The translations under genes and the position numbers were made by a program. Of a DNA stretch of 64,000 nucleotides, positions 1 to 7,422 are shown piece by piece (the stretch's first letter is position 1; every line of letters starts with the position of its first letter). The notes below the pieces were generated by a model, which was given only the letters and a program-made list of their open reading frames with translations, did not search any database and had not been told where the DNA came from. This stretch comes from Paractinoplanes ovalisporus (GTDB lineage Bacteria > Actinomycetota > Actinomycetes > Mycobacteriales > Micromonosporaceae): positions 124,001-188,000 of the forward strand of contig NZ_JAENHP010000017.1 in the NCBI RefSeq assembly GCF_016834655.1. Direction: 5' to 3'.

Positions 1-1
1 A

Positions 2-121
2 CGGGAAACCGGTTATGACGGCTACGTCGAGGTGGAGGTCTTCCACGAGGACGTGTGGTCGCGCCCCGGCCCCGCGGTGCTGGCCGAGGCGATCGCCGGC
101 TACGAGGCGGCCGTCGCGTGA
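2..121 (+). CDS. Sugar phosphate isomerase/epimerase, C-terminal end (partial)
   Basis: Only the last 39 codons are inside the window; the gene begins upstream. The peptide contains GYDGYVEVEVF followed by W-x-RPG and a short terminal helix. This is the usual ending of TIM-barrel xylose-isomerase-like sugar isomerases/epimerases, where a Glu near the end of the barrel helps bind the divalent metal. The stop overlaps the start of the next gene (GTGA), so the two are translationally coupled and probably belong to one sugar-catabolism operon. Family assignment rests on a short tail only. Confidence 0.7.
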   Translation, partial: RETGYDGYVEVEVFHEDVWSRPGPAVLAEAIAGYEAAVA

Positions 122-861
122 GCTTCCTCCGCGTCGGCGATGTCGAGGTCGCCACCTACGTCGTCGATCCGCCCCTCGACATCCGGCTGGCGCCTCGCCC
201 GTACCTGCATCCCGTGCGAACTTTGGGCGGCACGGTCGTGACCGACGAGTTGTGCTTCGACCACCCCTGGCACCTGGGCGCGTCGGTGACGCTGGCCGAC
301 GTGAACGGCTGGAACTTCTGGGGCGGCCGCACCTATGTCCGCGACGAGGGTTACACGTGGCTGGACGATCACGGCAGCATCCGCCACGATTCCTGGCAGC
401 CCGACCCCGGCGGTTTGACCGAGACGCTGCTCTGGCGCGACGGCGATTCGCGAACCCAGCTCACCGAACATCGCCGTATCGCGGCGGCGCCGGCTTTGGG
501 CGGGTGGGAGCTTTCTTTCCGGTACGCGTTGACGGCGCCCCCGACCCGCGAGGTGTCCTTGGGCAGCCCAGCCACGAACGGCCGTACGGGCGGCGCGGGT
601 TATGGCGGCTTCTTCTGGCGTTGCCCCGGCGGCCGAGCCGTCGCCGACCAGCCTCACGGCAGCACAGCTTCGGCCGTTACCCTGACCGTCGACGACCGGT
701 ATGCGCTGACCTTCCGAGGCCTGGCCGACGACGACCGCTGGTTCATCCGAACCGACGACTACATCGGCGTGTGCGCGGCCCTGGCCTGGGAGAAACCCTT
801 GATCATCCCCGCCGGCGAAACCCTGACCCGCGACCTCACCGTGCTGATCCGCGACCTCTGA
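118..861 (+). CDS. PmoA-like / DUF6807 family protein
   Basis: 247 residues. The GTG start at 118 is chosen because it overlaps the preceding stop by four bases; the frame is open further upstream but that part reads as low-complexity. Visible features are an N-terminal beta-rich stretch, RPYLHPVRTLGG, and a central FDHPWHLG-x-S motif with NFWGGRTY. These resemble the PmoA/DUF6807 family, which is usually encoded beside sugar isomerases and GFO/IDH/MocA oxidoreductases in actinobacteria and has no settled activity. Coupling to the sugar isomerase supports a role in sugar or glycoside breakdown. No signal peptide or membrane segment is visible. Confidence 0.72.
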   Translation: MSFLRVGDVEVATYVVDPPLDIRLAPRPYLHPVRTLGGTVVTDELCFDHPWHLGASVTLADVNGWNFWGGRTYVRDEGYTWLDDHGSIRHDSWQPDPGGLTETLLWRDGDSRTQLTEHRRIAAAPALGGWELSFRYALTAPPTREVSLGSPATNGRTGGAGYGGFFWRCPGGRAVADQPHGSTASAVTLTVDDRYALTFRGLADDDRWFIRTDDYIGVCAALAWEKPLIIPAGETLTRDLTVLIRDL

Positions 862-1173
862 ACGATCCGCTCGGCCGCAGCCGGCGCGGTCCGTCACGCA
901 TTGCCGGACTGCGGAGGTGGTCCACAAACCGGCCAAACGCGGGGTCGAGCCAACAAAGCCCGAAGTCGGAAGGTTCTACAGCCGCCTTCCGCCGATAGGC
1001 ATCCAGAACCAAGGCGCTCTCGTTGATTAACTCATCGAAGGACTCGTCCTTGCGTTCGTCATAGCCGTTCTCCACAACCTCGAACCAATTCGGCGAGTAA
1101 GTCCGCACCCTCCGCGAGGCCATCGGCCACGAACTCGACGAACTGGCCGACGCCGTTTCCTGAGCCGGCCCCG
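862..1173. other. 312 bp without a convincing gene; coding-like scraps on the minus strand
   Basis: No complete gene is supported. On the minus strand two short stretches read like protein in different frames (VEFVADGLAEGADLLAELVR about 1150-1090, then DESFDELINESALVLDAYRR about 1060-990). Their composition is less GC-rich at third positions than neighbouring genes. This could be a frameshifted gene remnant, but neither piece matches a family I recognise. Confidence 0.3.
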
Positions 1174-1791
1174 TCAACTTCCGGTCTGATCGCGGAACCG
1201 GGTGACCAGGTAGTCGACCATCCGGTCCGCGGCGCCCTCGAACTCGACGCTGGGATCGTCGCCAGGGGCGTAGACCACGTACCAACCCGGGCGGTGGGCG
1301 AACACGGCGACCAGGATTCTGTCGCTGAACTCGTCGGGGAACAGCGCCAAACGGTGGCCCCACTGCGGGAAGAGCCGCCGCAGCACCTCGTTTTGCGAGG
1401 CCAGGACGGCCAGCTCGCGGAAGCTCGAATAGTCCCCGTCGACCGCCTCGAGCAGCGCGGCCCACTGGTAGTCGAGGGCGTTCCCCCGCTCGTAGGCGAG
1501 TTGCAGGCCCGAATACTTCACGAACGGATGGGCGGCGGCCAGGCTTTCCAGGCCGGCGCCCTCGACCCATCGGCGTGCCGCATCGGCGATCGCGGCGGGG
1601 TCGGAGACCGATCCGTGGGCTTGCTGCCGGCCCCTCCAGCCGAACGACAGTGAGTAGGTGCCGTCGAGGTCAAGGACGCTCACCGAGCGGTCCGCGAGGG
1701 TCAGGTAGGCCACCCCCGCACTGCCCGGACGAAACGCTGCGGGCAGACGGCGGCCCAGCGCCTCGTTGAGTGCACCGACGAGATCGTGCAT
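1174..1791 (-). CDS. Hypothetical protein, possibly DUF6193-like
   Basis: 205 residues from the ATG at 1791, preceded by a clear GGGAGGACG ribosome site. An in-frame start at 1878 would add a Ser-Ala-Ala repeat encoded by the 9-bp array upstream, so the internal start is preferred. The protein is soluble, acidic and rich in W/Y in its C-terminal third (HRPGWYVVYAPGDD). The pattern of a short N-terminal helix, a beta stretch reading LDLDGTYSLSF and a helical middle loosely resembles DUF6193 'natural product biosynthesis' proteins of Streptomyces; that match is weak. It sits alone, divergent from the pectinesterase gene. Confidence 0.6.
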   Translation of the reverse strand: MHDLVGALNEALGRRLPAAFRPGSAGVAYLTLADRSVSVLDLDGTYSLSFGWRGRQQAHGSVSDPAAIADAARRWVEGAGLESLAAAHPFVKYSGLQLAYERGNALDYQWAALLEAVDGDYSSFRELAVLASQNEVLRRLFPQWGHRLALFPDEFSDRILVAVFAHRPGWYVVYAPGDDPSVEFEGAADRMVDYLVTRFRDQTGS

Positions 1792-1807
1792 TCGTCCTCC
1801 CGAAACG

Positions 1808-1867
1808 GCCGACGCTGCCGACGCTGCCGACGCTGCCGACGCTGCCGACGCTGCCGACGCTGCCGAG
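1808..1867. repeat. 9-bp tandem repeat (gccgacgct) x6
   Basis: Six perfect copies of GCCGACGCT plus a partial seventh lie just upstream of the ribosome site of the minus-strand hypothetical gene. Because the unit is nine bases, copy changes keep frame if the region is translated from the upstream start (giving Ser-Ala-Ala units). If it is promoter or leader, they would change spacing instead. Confidence 0.9.
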
Positions 1868-1999
1868 TGAAGGTACACCGAGCGATCATCGGCGGGCTGT
1901 TTGCAGATCTTGGGGCTCTAGCTGGGCTTCCCGGCTGAGTGTTTGCAGGAATGGGCGCGGCTATTGATTTGTGTCGATCGGGCGGCCTACGGTGCGACA

Positions 2000-2013
2000 G
2001 GAAAGGGCTTACC
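2000..2013. promoter_or_regulatory. Putative LacI-type operator upstream of the pectinesterase gene
   Basis: GGAAAGGGCTTACC is an imperfect palindrome centred 40 bp upstream of the ATG. It resembles the AAGCGCTT-centred sites of LacI-family sugar regulators and matches, with four differences, the palindrome in front of the pectate lyase gene at 3371-3384. Binding is inferred. Confidence 0.4.
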
Positions 2014-2046
2014 TCAGGGGTTTTATTCGATCTGGAGCGGTGTGGC

Positions 2047-3123
2047 ATGCGTAGACGAACCTTCCTCGGGCTGTCCACGGGGGCCCTCACGGCCGCCTCG
2101 CTGGTCGGTGGGCGGGCCGCCTCCGCGTCGGCCTCGCCGGGGCTTCCGCTGGGCGGGCACGAAAGGCGGATCGTGGTGGCGGCGGACGGCAGTGGGGACT
2201 TCGCCGGGATTCAGGAAGCGGTCGACGCGGCCGTCGGTGGTGACACGGTCATCGCGGTGCGGCCGGGGACGTACATGGGAAGGGTTGTCGTTCCCTCGGA
2301 TCGGCCGGGCGTCACGATGGTCGGGCTCGGACGGCGGATGGGCGACGTGGTGATCGCCGATGACCGTGCCAACGGCACGCCGAACCCGGCCGGGGGCACC
2401 TGGGGGACGACCGGCAGCGCCTCGGTGACGATCGACGGGGCCGGGTTCCGGGCGCACAATCTCACGTTCGCCAACCTGTTCGACGAGGCCGCGCACCCGG
2501 AGATCACGAACCGGCAGGCGGTGGCCGTGCTGACGCGGGGCGACCGGGTGGCCTTCACGCGCGTACGGTTCCTCGGCAACCAGGACACGCTCTATGCCAA
2601 CAGCAGCGCGGCGACGACGGTGGCTCGGGCGTATTTTCGGGACTGCTACGTCGAAGGGGACGTCGACTTCATCTTCGGGCGGGCCACGGCCGTCTTCGAG
2701 CGGTGCCGGGTGCACTCGCTCGACCGGGGTTCGATTCCCAACGGGTACGTCACCGCGCCCAGCACCGACATCGGCAACCCGCACGGGTTTCTGTTCGCCC
2801 GGTGCGCGTTCACGTCGGACGCGGCGGCGGCCACGGTCTTTCTGGGGCGGCCGTGGCACCCGAGTCAGGACCCGAACGCGATCGGGCAGACGATCATTCG
2901 CGACTCGCGCATCGAGGCCCACATCGGGGCGACGGCATGGAGCGATTTCGGTACGTGGCCCTGGCCGGACGCACGGTTCGCCGAGTACCGGAACTTCGGG
3001 CCGGGCGCTGCGCCCTCCCCGGACCCGGACCGGCCCCAGCTGACGCCGGCCGAGGCCGCTACGCAGACGGTCCCAGCCTTCCTGCGCGGCGCCGACGGCT
3101 GGGCCCCCGACCGGCACCTCTGA
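2047..3123 (+). CDS. Pectinesterase (CE8), Tat-exported
   Basis: 358 residues. The ATG at 2047 is chosen because it has a GGAG site nine bases upstream and opens a twin-arginine signal (MRRRTFLGLS, then a hydrophobic Ala-rich stretch ending near residue 28). The mature part is a right-handed beta-helix: AADGSGDFAGIQEAVDAA opens the domain, GNQDTLY carries the oxyanion Gln, YVEGDVDFIFG carries the two catalytic Asp, and LGRPW carries the substrate-binding Arg and Trp. It de-esterifies methylated homogalacturonan outside the cell, giving polygalacturonate for the pectate lyase encoded next. Length and motif order fit the family; no extra carbohydrate-binding module is present. Confidence 0.95.
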   Translation: MRRRTFLGLSTGALTAASLVGGRAASASASPGLPLGGHERRIVVAADGSGDFAGIQEAVDAAVGGDTVIAVRPGTYMGRVVVPSDRPGVTMVGLGRRMGDVVIADDRANGTPNPAGGTWGTTGSASVTIDGAGFRAHNLTFANLFDEAAHPEITNRQAVAVLTRGDRVAFTRVRFLGNQDTLYANSSAATTVARAYFRDCYVEGDVDFIFGRATAVFERCRVHSLDRGSIPNGYVTAPSTDIGNPHGFLFARCAFTSDAAAATVFLGRPWHPSQDPNAIGQTIIRDSRIEAHIGATAWSDFGTWPWPDARFAEYRNFGPGAAPSPDPDRPQLTPAEAATQTVPAFLRGADGWAPDRHL

Positions 3124-3184
3124 GAGATCCGACGACGGCAGCGGCACGGGGGCACCCGAGCGGCACAGCATGCAGAGCAAAGCA

Positions 3185-3310
3185 GGGCGGGGCGGCGCGG
3201 CGGGGCGGCGGGGCGGCGCGGCGGGTGCGGCGCGGCGGGGCGGCGGGGCGGGGCGGGGCGGCGCGGCGGGGCGGCGCGGCGGGGCGGGGCGGCGGCGCGG
3301 CGGGGCGGGA
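3185..3310 (+). repeat. G-rich low-complexity tract (GGGGCGGCGCGGC variants)
   Basis: About 125 bp made almost only of G and C, with strong G excess on the plus strand: interleaved GGGGCGG and CGGCG units and many runs of four G. It lies between the pectinesterase stop and the pectate lyase start, so it would be in the non-template strand of both. G-quadruplex formation is plausible. Open frames through it are compositional artefacts. Confidence 0.85.
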
Positions 3311-3370
3311 CTGCAAATTTCCTGCGTTGTTCGATCCATTGACGACGGTCGGCCGGCGTGTGACCGTGGC

Positions 3371-3384
3371 GGCAAGCGCTTTCC
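3371..3384. promoter_or_regulatory. Putative LacI-type operator upstream of the pectate lyase gene
   Basis: GGCAAGCGCTTTCC has the AAGCGCTT core typical of LacI-family operators in actinobacterial polysaccharide genes and lies 44 bp before the ATG. A related, less perfect site precedes the pectinesterase gene. No LacI-type regulator is encoded in this window. Confidence 0.55.
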
Positions 3385-3427
3385 CGCATGTCAGAGCGGC
3401 TGCCACCGGCCGCTGGAAAGGACCGTG

Positions 3428-4750
3428 ATGCGCCTAGCTCTCGCTGCCGCCATGCTTCTCACCCTTGCTGCCCCGATCCCGGCCGGCGCCGCGTCGCCAA
3501 ACCCGAGCAACGCCGCGTTGCGGGTCGCGCGCGAGGGCATCGCCGCCAACGACGGCTGGGCAGCCGCGGGCGCGGGCACCACGGGTGGAGCGGCCGCCGC
3601 CGACGTGGCCGTGGTGCGCACCCGGGCCGAGCTGATCGAGGCGCTGGGCGGCGACCCGCTGACCAACGGCCAGAACGCCACCCCGAAGATCGTGCTCGTC
3701 AGCGGCCGCATCGACCTGCGGAAGGACGACGCCGGCAACACGCTGGGCTGTGACGACTTCGCCGATCCGGACTACTCGCTCGAGGCTTTCCTGGCCGCCT
3801 ATGACCCGGCCGTCTGGGGGCGGGCCACCAAGCCGACCGGACCGCTCGAGGAAGCCCGGGTGCGGTCGGCCAAGCGGCAGTCCGACCACATCCGGATCAA
3901 CGTCGGCAGCAACACGACGATCCTCGGCGTCAACGGGGGCCGGCTCGAGCACGGCAGTCTGGTGCTCACCAACGTCAGCAACGTGATCGTCCGCAATCTG
4001 GAGGTCACCGACGCCGCCGACTGTTTCCCGGCCTGGGACCCGACCGACGGCGCCGCGGGCAACTGGAATTCCCTGTACGACCTGGTGTCGCTGAGCGGCG
4101 CGACCAACGTGTGGATCGACCACAACACGTTCAGCGACGGCAACAACCACGACCGGGACCAGCCCCTGTACTTCGACCGGCCCTATCAGGTGCACGACGG
4201 CGCGACCGACATCATCCGCGGCTCCGACCTGGTCACGGTGTCGTGGAACGACTACTACGACCACGACAAGACGATGCTGATCGGCTCGACCGACACGCCC
4301 GGGGTCGACGTCGGCAAGTTGCGGGTCACCGTGCACCACAACCGTTTCGGCAACGTCGGTCAGAGAGCTCCCCGCGTACGGTTCGGTCAGGTCGACGTGT
4401 TCAACAACAGTTACCTGGCCACGGGCGACGAATACGTCTACTCGCTGGGTGTGGGTGTCGAGTCGAGCATCTACGCCGAGAACAACCATTTCCGGTTGAG
4501 CGCCGACGTGCCGCCGTCAGACGTGATCGCGTACTGGAAAGGCACCCGGATCACCGCCAAGGGCACGCTGGTGCAGGACTCCCACCGCCCGGGCCGGCCG
4601 GTCGACCTGGTGGCCGCCTACAACGCCGCGTACGACCCCGACCTGACCCCGGATGCCGGCTGGACACCCACCCTGCGCACCCGGCTCGACCCCACCGCGA
4701 CGGTCCCGGCCGTGGTCAACGCCGGCGTCGGAATCCGGCGCATTCTCTGA
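3428..4750 (+). CDS. Pectate lyase, polysaccharide lyase family 1
   Basis: 440 residues. The ATG at 3428 follows an AAGGA-type site and begins a Sec signal peptide (MRLALAAAMLLTLAAPIPAGAA). The mature enzyme is a parallel beta-helix with PL1 hallmarks: NTTILGVNGG, NVIVRNLEV, VWIDHNTFSDG (Ca-binding region near residue 233) and QRAPRVRFG, which carries the catalytic Arg near 318. It cleaves polygalacturonate by beta-elimination outside the cell. Same strand as the pectinesterase, separated by the G-rich tract and an operator-like palindrome, so probably co-regulated but separately transcribed. Confidence 0.95.
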   Translation: MRLALAAAMLLTLAAPIPAGAASPNPSNAALRVAREGIAANDGWAAAGAGTTGGAAAADVAVVRTRAELIEALGGDPLTNGQNATPKIVLVSGRIDLRKDDAGNTLGCDDFADPDYSLEAFLAAYDPAVWGRATKPTGPLEEARVRSAKRQSDHIRINVGSNTTILGVNGGRLEHGSLVLTNVSNVIVRNLEVTDAADCFPAWDPTDGAAGNWNSLYDLVSLSGATNVWIDHNTFSDGNNHDRDQPLYFDRPYQVHDGATDIIRGSDLVTVSWNDYYDHDKTMLIGSTDTPGVDVGKLRVTVHHNRFGNVGQRAPRVRFGQVDVFNNSYLATGDEYVYSLGVGVESSIYAENNHFRLSADVPPSDVIAYWKGTRITAKGTLVQDSHRPGRPVDLVAAYNAAYDPDLTPDAGWTPTLRTRLDPTATVPAVVNAGVGIRRIL

Positions 4751-4760
4751 AGCGCGCAAT

Positions 4761-4917
4761 GCGGCGCCACGCAGCCATAAAAGACATAACGCGGCGCCGC
4801 ACGGCCGTCAAAAGACATAACGCGGCGCCGCACGGCCGTCAAAAGACATAACGCGGCGCCGCGCGCCCGTCAAAAGGCGTAACGCGGCGCCGCACGGCCG
4901 CCAAAAAGGCGTAACGC
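4761..4917. repeat. 31-bp tandem repeat array, 5 copies, at a convergent junction
   Basis: Units begin at 4761, 4791, 4822, 4853 and 4884 with GCGGCGCCGC, followed by ACGGCCGTCAAAAGACATAAC or variants. The GGCGCC palindrome inside each unit could give stacked hairpins. The array fills the gap between the pectate lyase stop and the stop of the convergent GH1 gene. Confidence 0.92.
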
Positions 4918-4920
4918 TAT

Positions 4921-6216
4921 TCAACGGCCGGAACGCAGCTCCTCCTGCAACCAGCGGTACGAGGCCCGGGGCGTACGGGCCTGGGAATCGAAGTCGACGT
5001 GCACCAGGCCGAACCGTTGTGAATAGCCCTCGGCCCACTCGAAGTTGTCGAGCAGCGACCAGACGAAATAGCCGCGCACGTCGACCCCGGCCGTGATGGC
5101 GTCGTGCACCGCCCGCAGGTGCGAGTCGAGGTAGTCGATGCGGAACTGGTCGTCGACGTCGGGCGCGGTCGAGCAGCCGTTCTCGGTGATGTAGATCGGC
5201 GGCAGCGCCTCGCCGTACGTGTCGCGCAGCCCGGTCAGCAGCTCGGTGAGCCCCTCCGGCACCACGGGCCAGCCGAACGCCGTGGTGGGCACGCCCTCGA
5301 TCGGCAGCATCTCGAACGGCAGCGGCGACTCACCCGTGGGCGCCCCGATCAGCGTCGGGTTGTAGTAGTTGATGCCGAGGGCGTCGAGCGGCGTACGGAT
5401 GATGTCGAGGTCACCCGGCAGCACGACCGGCGCCAGGGCCTCGGCGAGAAAATCGGGATAAGTTCCCAGCAGTACGGGGTCGTTGAACAGTCGATTGTGG
5501 AACGCGTCGTAGATCGCCGCCGCCGGTGACTCGTCGGCCGCCCGTACGGGAGTGCAGTTGTTGGTGATCATGACTTCGGTGGCGCCCGCGGCTCGCAGCG
5601 CCTGAACGGCCAGGCCGTGACCCAGCAGCTGGTGGTGCGCGACCGGCAGCGCCTCGAGCATCAGCGTGTGTCCGGGGGCGTGAGTGCCGTACGCGTACCC
5701 CTGCGCCATGTGCACGACGGGCTCGTTCAGCGTGATCCACCGCCGTACGCGGTCACCCAGACGCTCCGCCACATGCCCGGCATAGTCGGCGAGCCGCGAC
5801 GAGGTGTCACGCGACAGCCAGCCGCCCTGGTCCTCGAGCGCCTGCGGGAGGTCCCAGTGGAACAGCGTCGGCAGCGGGACCAGGCCCTTCTCGAGCAGCG
5901 CGTCGACCAGGCGGTCATAGAAGTCGAGCCCCGCCTTGTTCGGCTCGCCGACGCCGGTGGGCTGCACGCGCGGCCACGCGATCGAGAACCGGTAGGCGCC
6001 CACGCCGAGATCGCCGAGCAGGTCGATGTCGGCCGGATAGCGGTGGAAGTGGTCGCAGGCCACGTCGCCGGTGTCGCCGTCGAGCGTCTTGCCGGGCGTG
6101 TGCGAGAACGTGTCCCAGATCGAGGGCCCGCGGCCGTCCTCGTGCACCGCCCCCTCGATCTGGTAGGAGGCCGTGGAGCAACCGAACAGGAACCCGTCAG
6201 GGAAGCGCGGCAACAT
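4921..6216 (-). CDS. GH1 beta-glucosidase
   Basis: 431 residues, a usual length for GH1. It begins LPRFPDGFLFGCSTASYQIEG, the standard N-terminal barrel strand. Catalytic acid/base is in TLNEP (about residue 163) and the nucleophile in ITENG (about 345); WSLLDNFEWAEGY gives the aglycone-site Trp residues. No signal peptide, so it acts in the cytoplasm on imported beta-glucosides such as cellobiose. The start lies nine bases after the stop of the MerR gene on the same strand, so the two probably share a transcript. That pairing is unusual, since GH1 genes usually travel with sugar ABC transporters or LacI regulators, and none are present here. Confidence 0.93.
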   Translation of the reverse strand: MLPRFPDGFLFGCSTASYQIEGAVHEDGRGPSIWDTFSHTPGKTLDGDTGDVACDHFHRYPADIDLLGDLGVGAYRFSIAWPRVQPTGVGEPNKAGLDFYDRLVDALLEKGLVPLPTLFHWDLPQALEDQGGWLSRDTSSRLADYAGHVAERLGDRVRRWITLNEPVVHMAQGYAYGTHAPGHTLMLEALPVAHHQLLGHGLAVQALRAAGATEVMITNNCTPVRAADESPAAAIYDAFHNRLFNDPVLLGTYPDFLAEALAPVVLPGDLDIIRTPLDALGINYYNPTLIGAPTGESPLPFEMLPIEGVPTTAFGWPVVPEGLTELLTGLRDTYGEALPPIYITENGCSTAPDVDDQFRIDYLDSHLRAVHDAITAGVDVRGYFVWSLLDNFEWAEGYSQRFGLVHVDFDSQARTPRASYRWLQEELRSGR

Positions 6217-6225
6217 GATCCGACC

Positions 6226-6612
6226 CTATGCGCCCGTACGGGAGAGCACCATCTCCCGGAATCGCGGGCACTCCCGATAGTTCTCGTGCCGGCACCGCAA
6301 CCCGTGTTCCAGCAGGGCCTGCGCATCCTGGAGCCGGACGATCCGTTCGCGCACCCGGCCCAGCTGTTCCCGCAGCAGCTCGTCGCGGCGCGCACGCCCG
6401 GGCGCGGCGAACAGGTCGCGCAGCTGGTCCAGGCTGAAGCCGGCCTCCTTGCAGAGCAGGATCTCGGCCACCCGGGCCGTGTCGGCCTCGCCGTAGACGC
6501 GGCGCCCGTTGCCGTCGCGCACCGGAGACAGCAGCCCTTCCTCCTCCCAGTGCCGCAGCACGTGCGTGGCCAGGCCGAACCGTTCGGCCAGCTCCCCGAT
6601 CGTCTGGTCCAT
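6226..6612 (-). CDS. MerR family transcriptional regulator
   Basis: 128 residues with a GAGGAGGG ribosome site. The N-terminal winged helix reads TIGELAERFGLATHVLRHWEEEGLL, then R-x-YGEAD and a long dimerisation helix. The end holds two cysteines in CRHENYREC, which may bind metal or react with a thiol stress. It is divergent from the methyltransferase gene, and the 57-bp gap holds an 18-bp MerR-type palindrome, so autoregulation and activation of the methyltransferase gene are likely. GH1 lies immediately downstream. The inducer is not evident. Confidence 0.9.
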   Translation of the reverse strand: MDQTIGELAERFGLATHVLRHWEEEGLLSPVRDGNGRRVYGEADTARVAEILLCKEAGFSLDQLRDLFAAPGRARRDELLREQLGRVRERIVRLQDAQALLEHGLRCRHENYRECPRFREMVLSRTGA

Positions 6613-6631
6613 CCGCCCTCCTCACCGGGCC

Positions 6632-6661
6632 TTGACTTCAGGTCGACCTTAAGCCGCACAC
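6632..6661 (+). promoter_or_regulatory. MerR-type promoter and operator
   Basis: A -35 element TTGACT (6632-6637) is followed by the palindrome CTTCAGGTCGACCTTAAG (6636-6653, one mismatched pair) and a -10-like CACACT (6656-6661) after an 18-bp spacer. A palindrome filling an over-long spacer is the classic MerR arrangement, in which the bound activator twists DNA to align the promoter. The methyltransferase ATG at 6670 is eight bases after the -10, so transcription would start at or next to the ATG. Confidence 0.7.
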
Positions 6662-6669
6662 TCGGCCGC

Positions 6670-7422
6670 ATGCCCGAGACGCACAGCGCTTTCACGGATT
6701 CCGAGACCCTGATCCGCACGCTCGACGCCGCGGAGTCGGCCCCCGAGGCGGTGGCTTTGCGACAGCACACGTACGCGGCCCTGCGGCGCGGGCCCGGGGC
6801 GGTGCTGCTCGACGTGGGCTGCGGAACCGGACGGGCCGTGGCCGAGCTGGGCCCGGGCGCGATCGGTGTGGACCTCGACCCGGCGATGCTGGACGCGGCG
6901 CGGGCCCGGTTCCCCGGAATCGACGTACGGGAAGCCGATGTCAACGCCCTGCCTCTGGCCGACGGGTCGGTGCACGGCTATCGCGCGGACAAGGTCTTCC
7001 ACATGCTGCCCGATCCGGCGGTCGCGCTGGCCGAGGCCCGGCGGGTGCTGGCTCCCGGCGGGCGGATCGTGCTGGTGGGGCAGGACTGGGACACGATCGT
7101 CGTCGACTCCGCGCACCCCGAACTGACACGCCGGATCGTGCACGCCCGCGCCGGCACGATCCCGCAGCCGAGGGTCGCTCGCGCCTACCGCAATCTGTTG
7201 CTGGAAGCGGGTTTCCACGAGGCCGAGCTGGTCGTGCACACCCTGGTCCTCACCGACGCCACCGCGCTCGGGCTGCTGACCAACCATGCCGAGGCGGCCC
7301 GGCGGCTCGGCGCCATCACCGACACGGAGGCCGGCGCGTGGCTGGCCGACCAGTCAGCCCGCGCCGACACCGACCGCCTGATGGTGGCCGTCCCGATGTT
7401 CCTGGCCGCCGCTACGAACTGA
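6670..7422 (+). CDS. Class I SAM-dependent methyltransferase
   Basis: 250 residues. Motif I is LLDVGCGTGRAVAEL (about 46-60), motif II is GVDLDPAMLDAARARFPG, and motif III is RVLAPGGRIVLV, giving a complete Rossmann fold of the Methyltransf_11/25 type. Substrate is not predictable. The ATG at 6670 has no Shine-Dalgarno and sits right where the MerR promoter should initiate, suggesting a leaderless mRNA. The 3' end overlaps the convergent serine hydrolase gene by 11 bases. Confidence 0.9.
   Translation: MPETHSAFTDSETLIRTLDAAESAPEAVALRQHTYAALRRGPGAVLLDVGCGTGRAVAELGPGAIGVDLDPAMLDAARARFPGIDVREADVNALPLADGSVHGYRADKVFHMLPDPAVALAEARRVLAPGGRIVLVGQDWDTIVVDSAHPELTRRIVHARAGTIPQPRVARAYRNLLLEAGFHEAELVVHTLVLTDATALGLLTNHAEAARRLGAITDTEAGAWLADQSARADTDRLMVAVPMFLAAATN

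Noticed and set aside
3170..3427. N-terminal extension of the pectate lyase through the G-rich tract
   Set aside because: It would place Gly/Arg/Ala-rich sequence before a clean signal peptide that begins at the ATG at 3428 with its own ribosome site.
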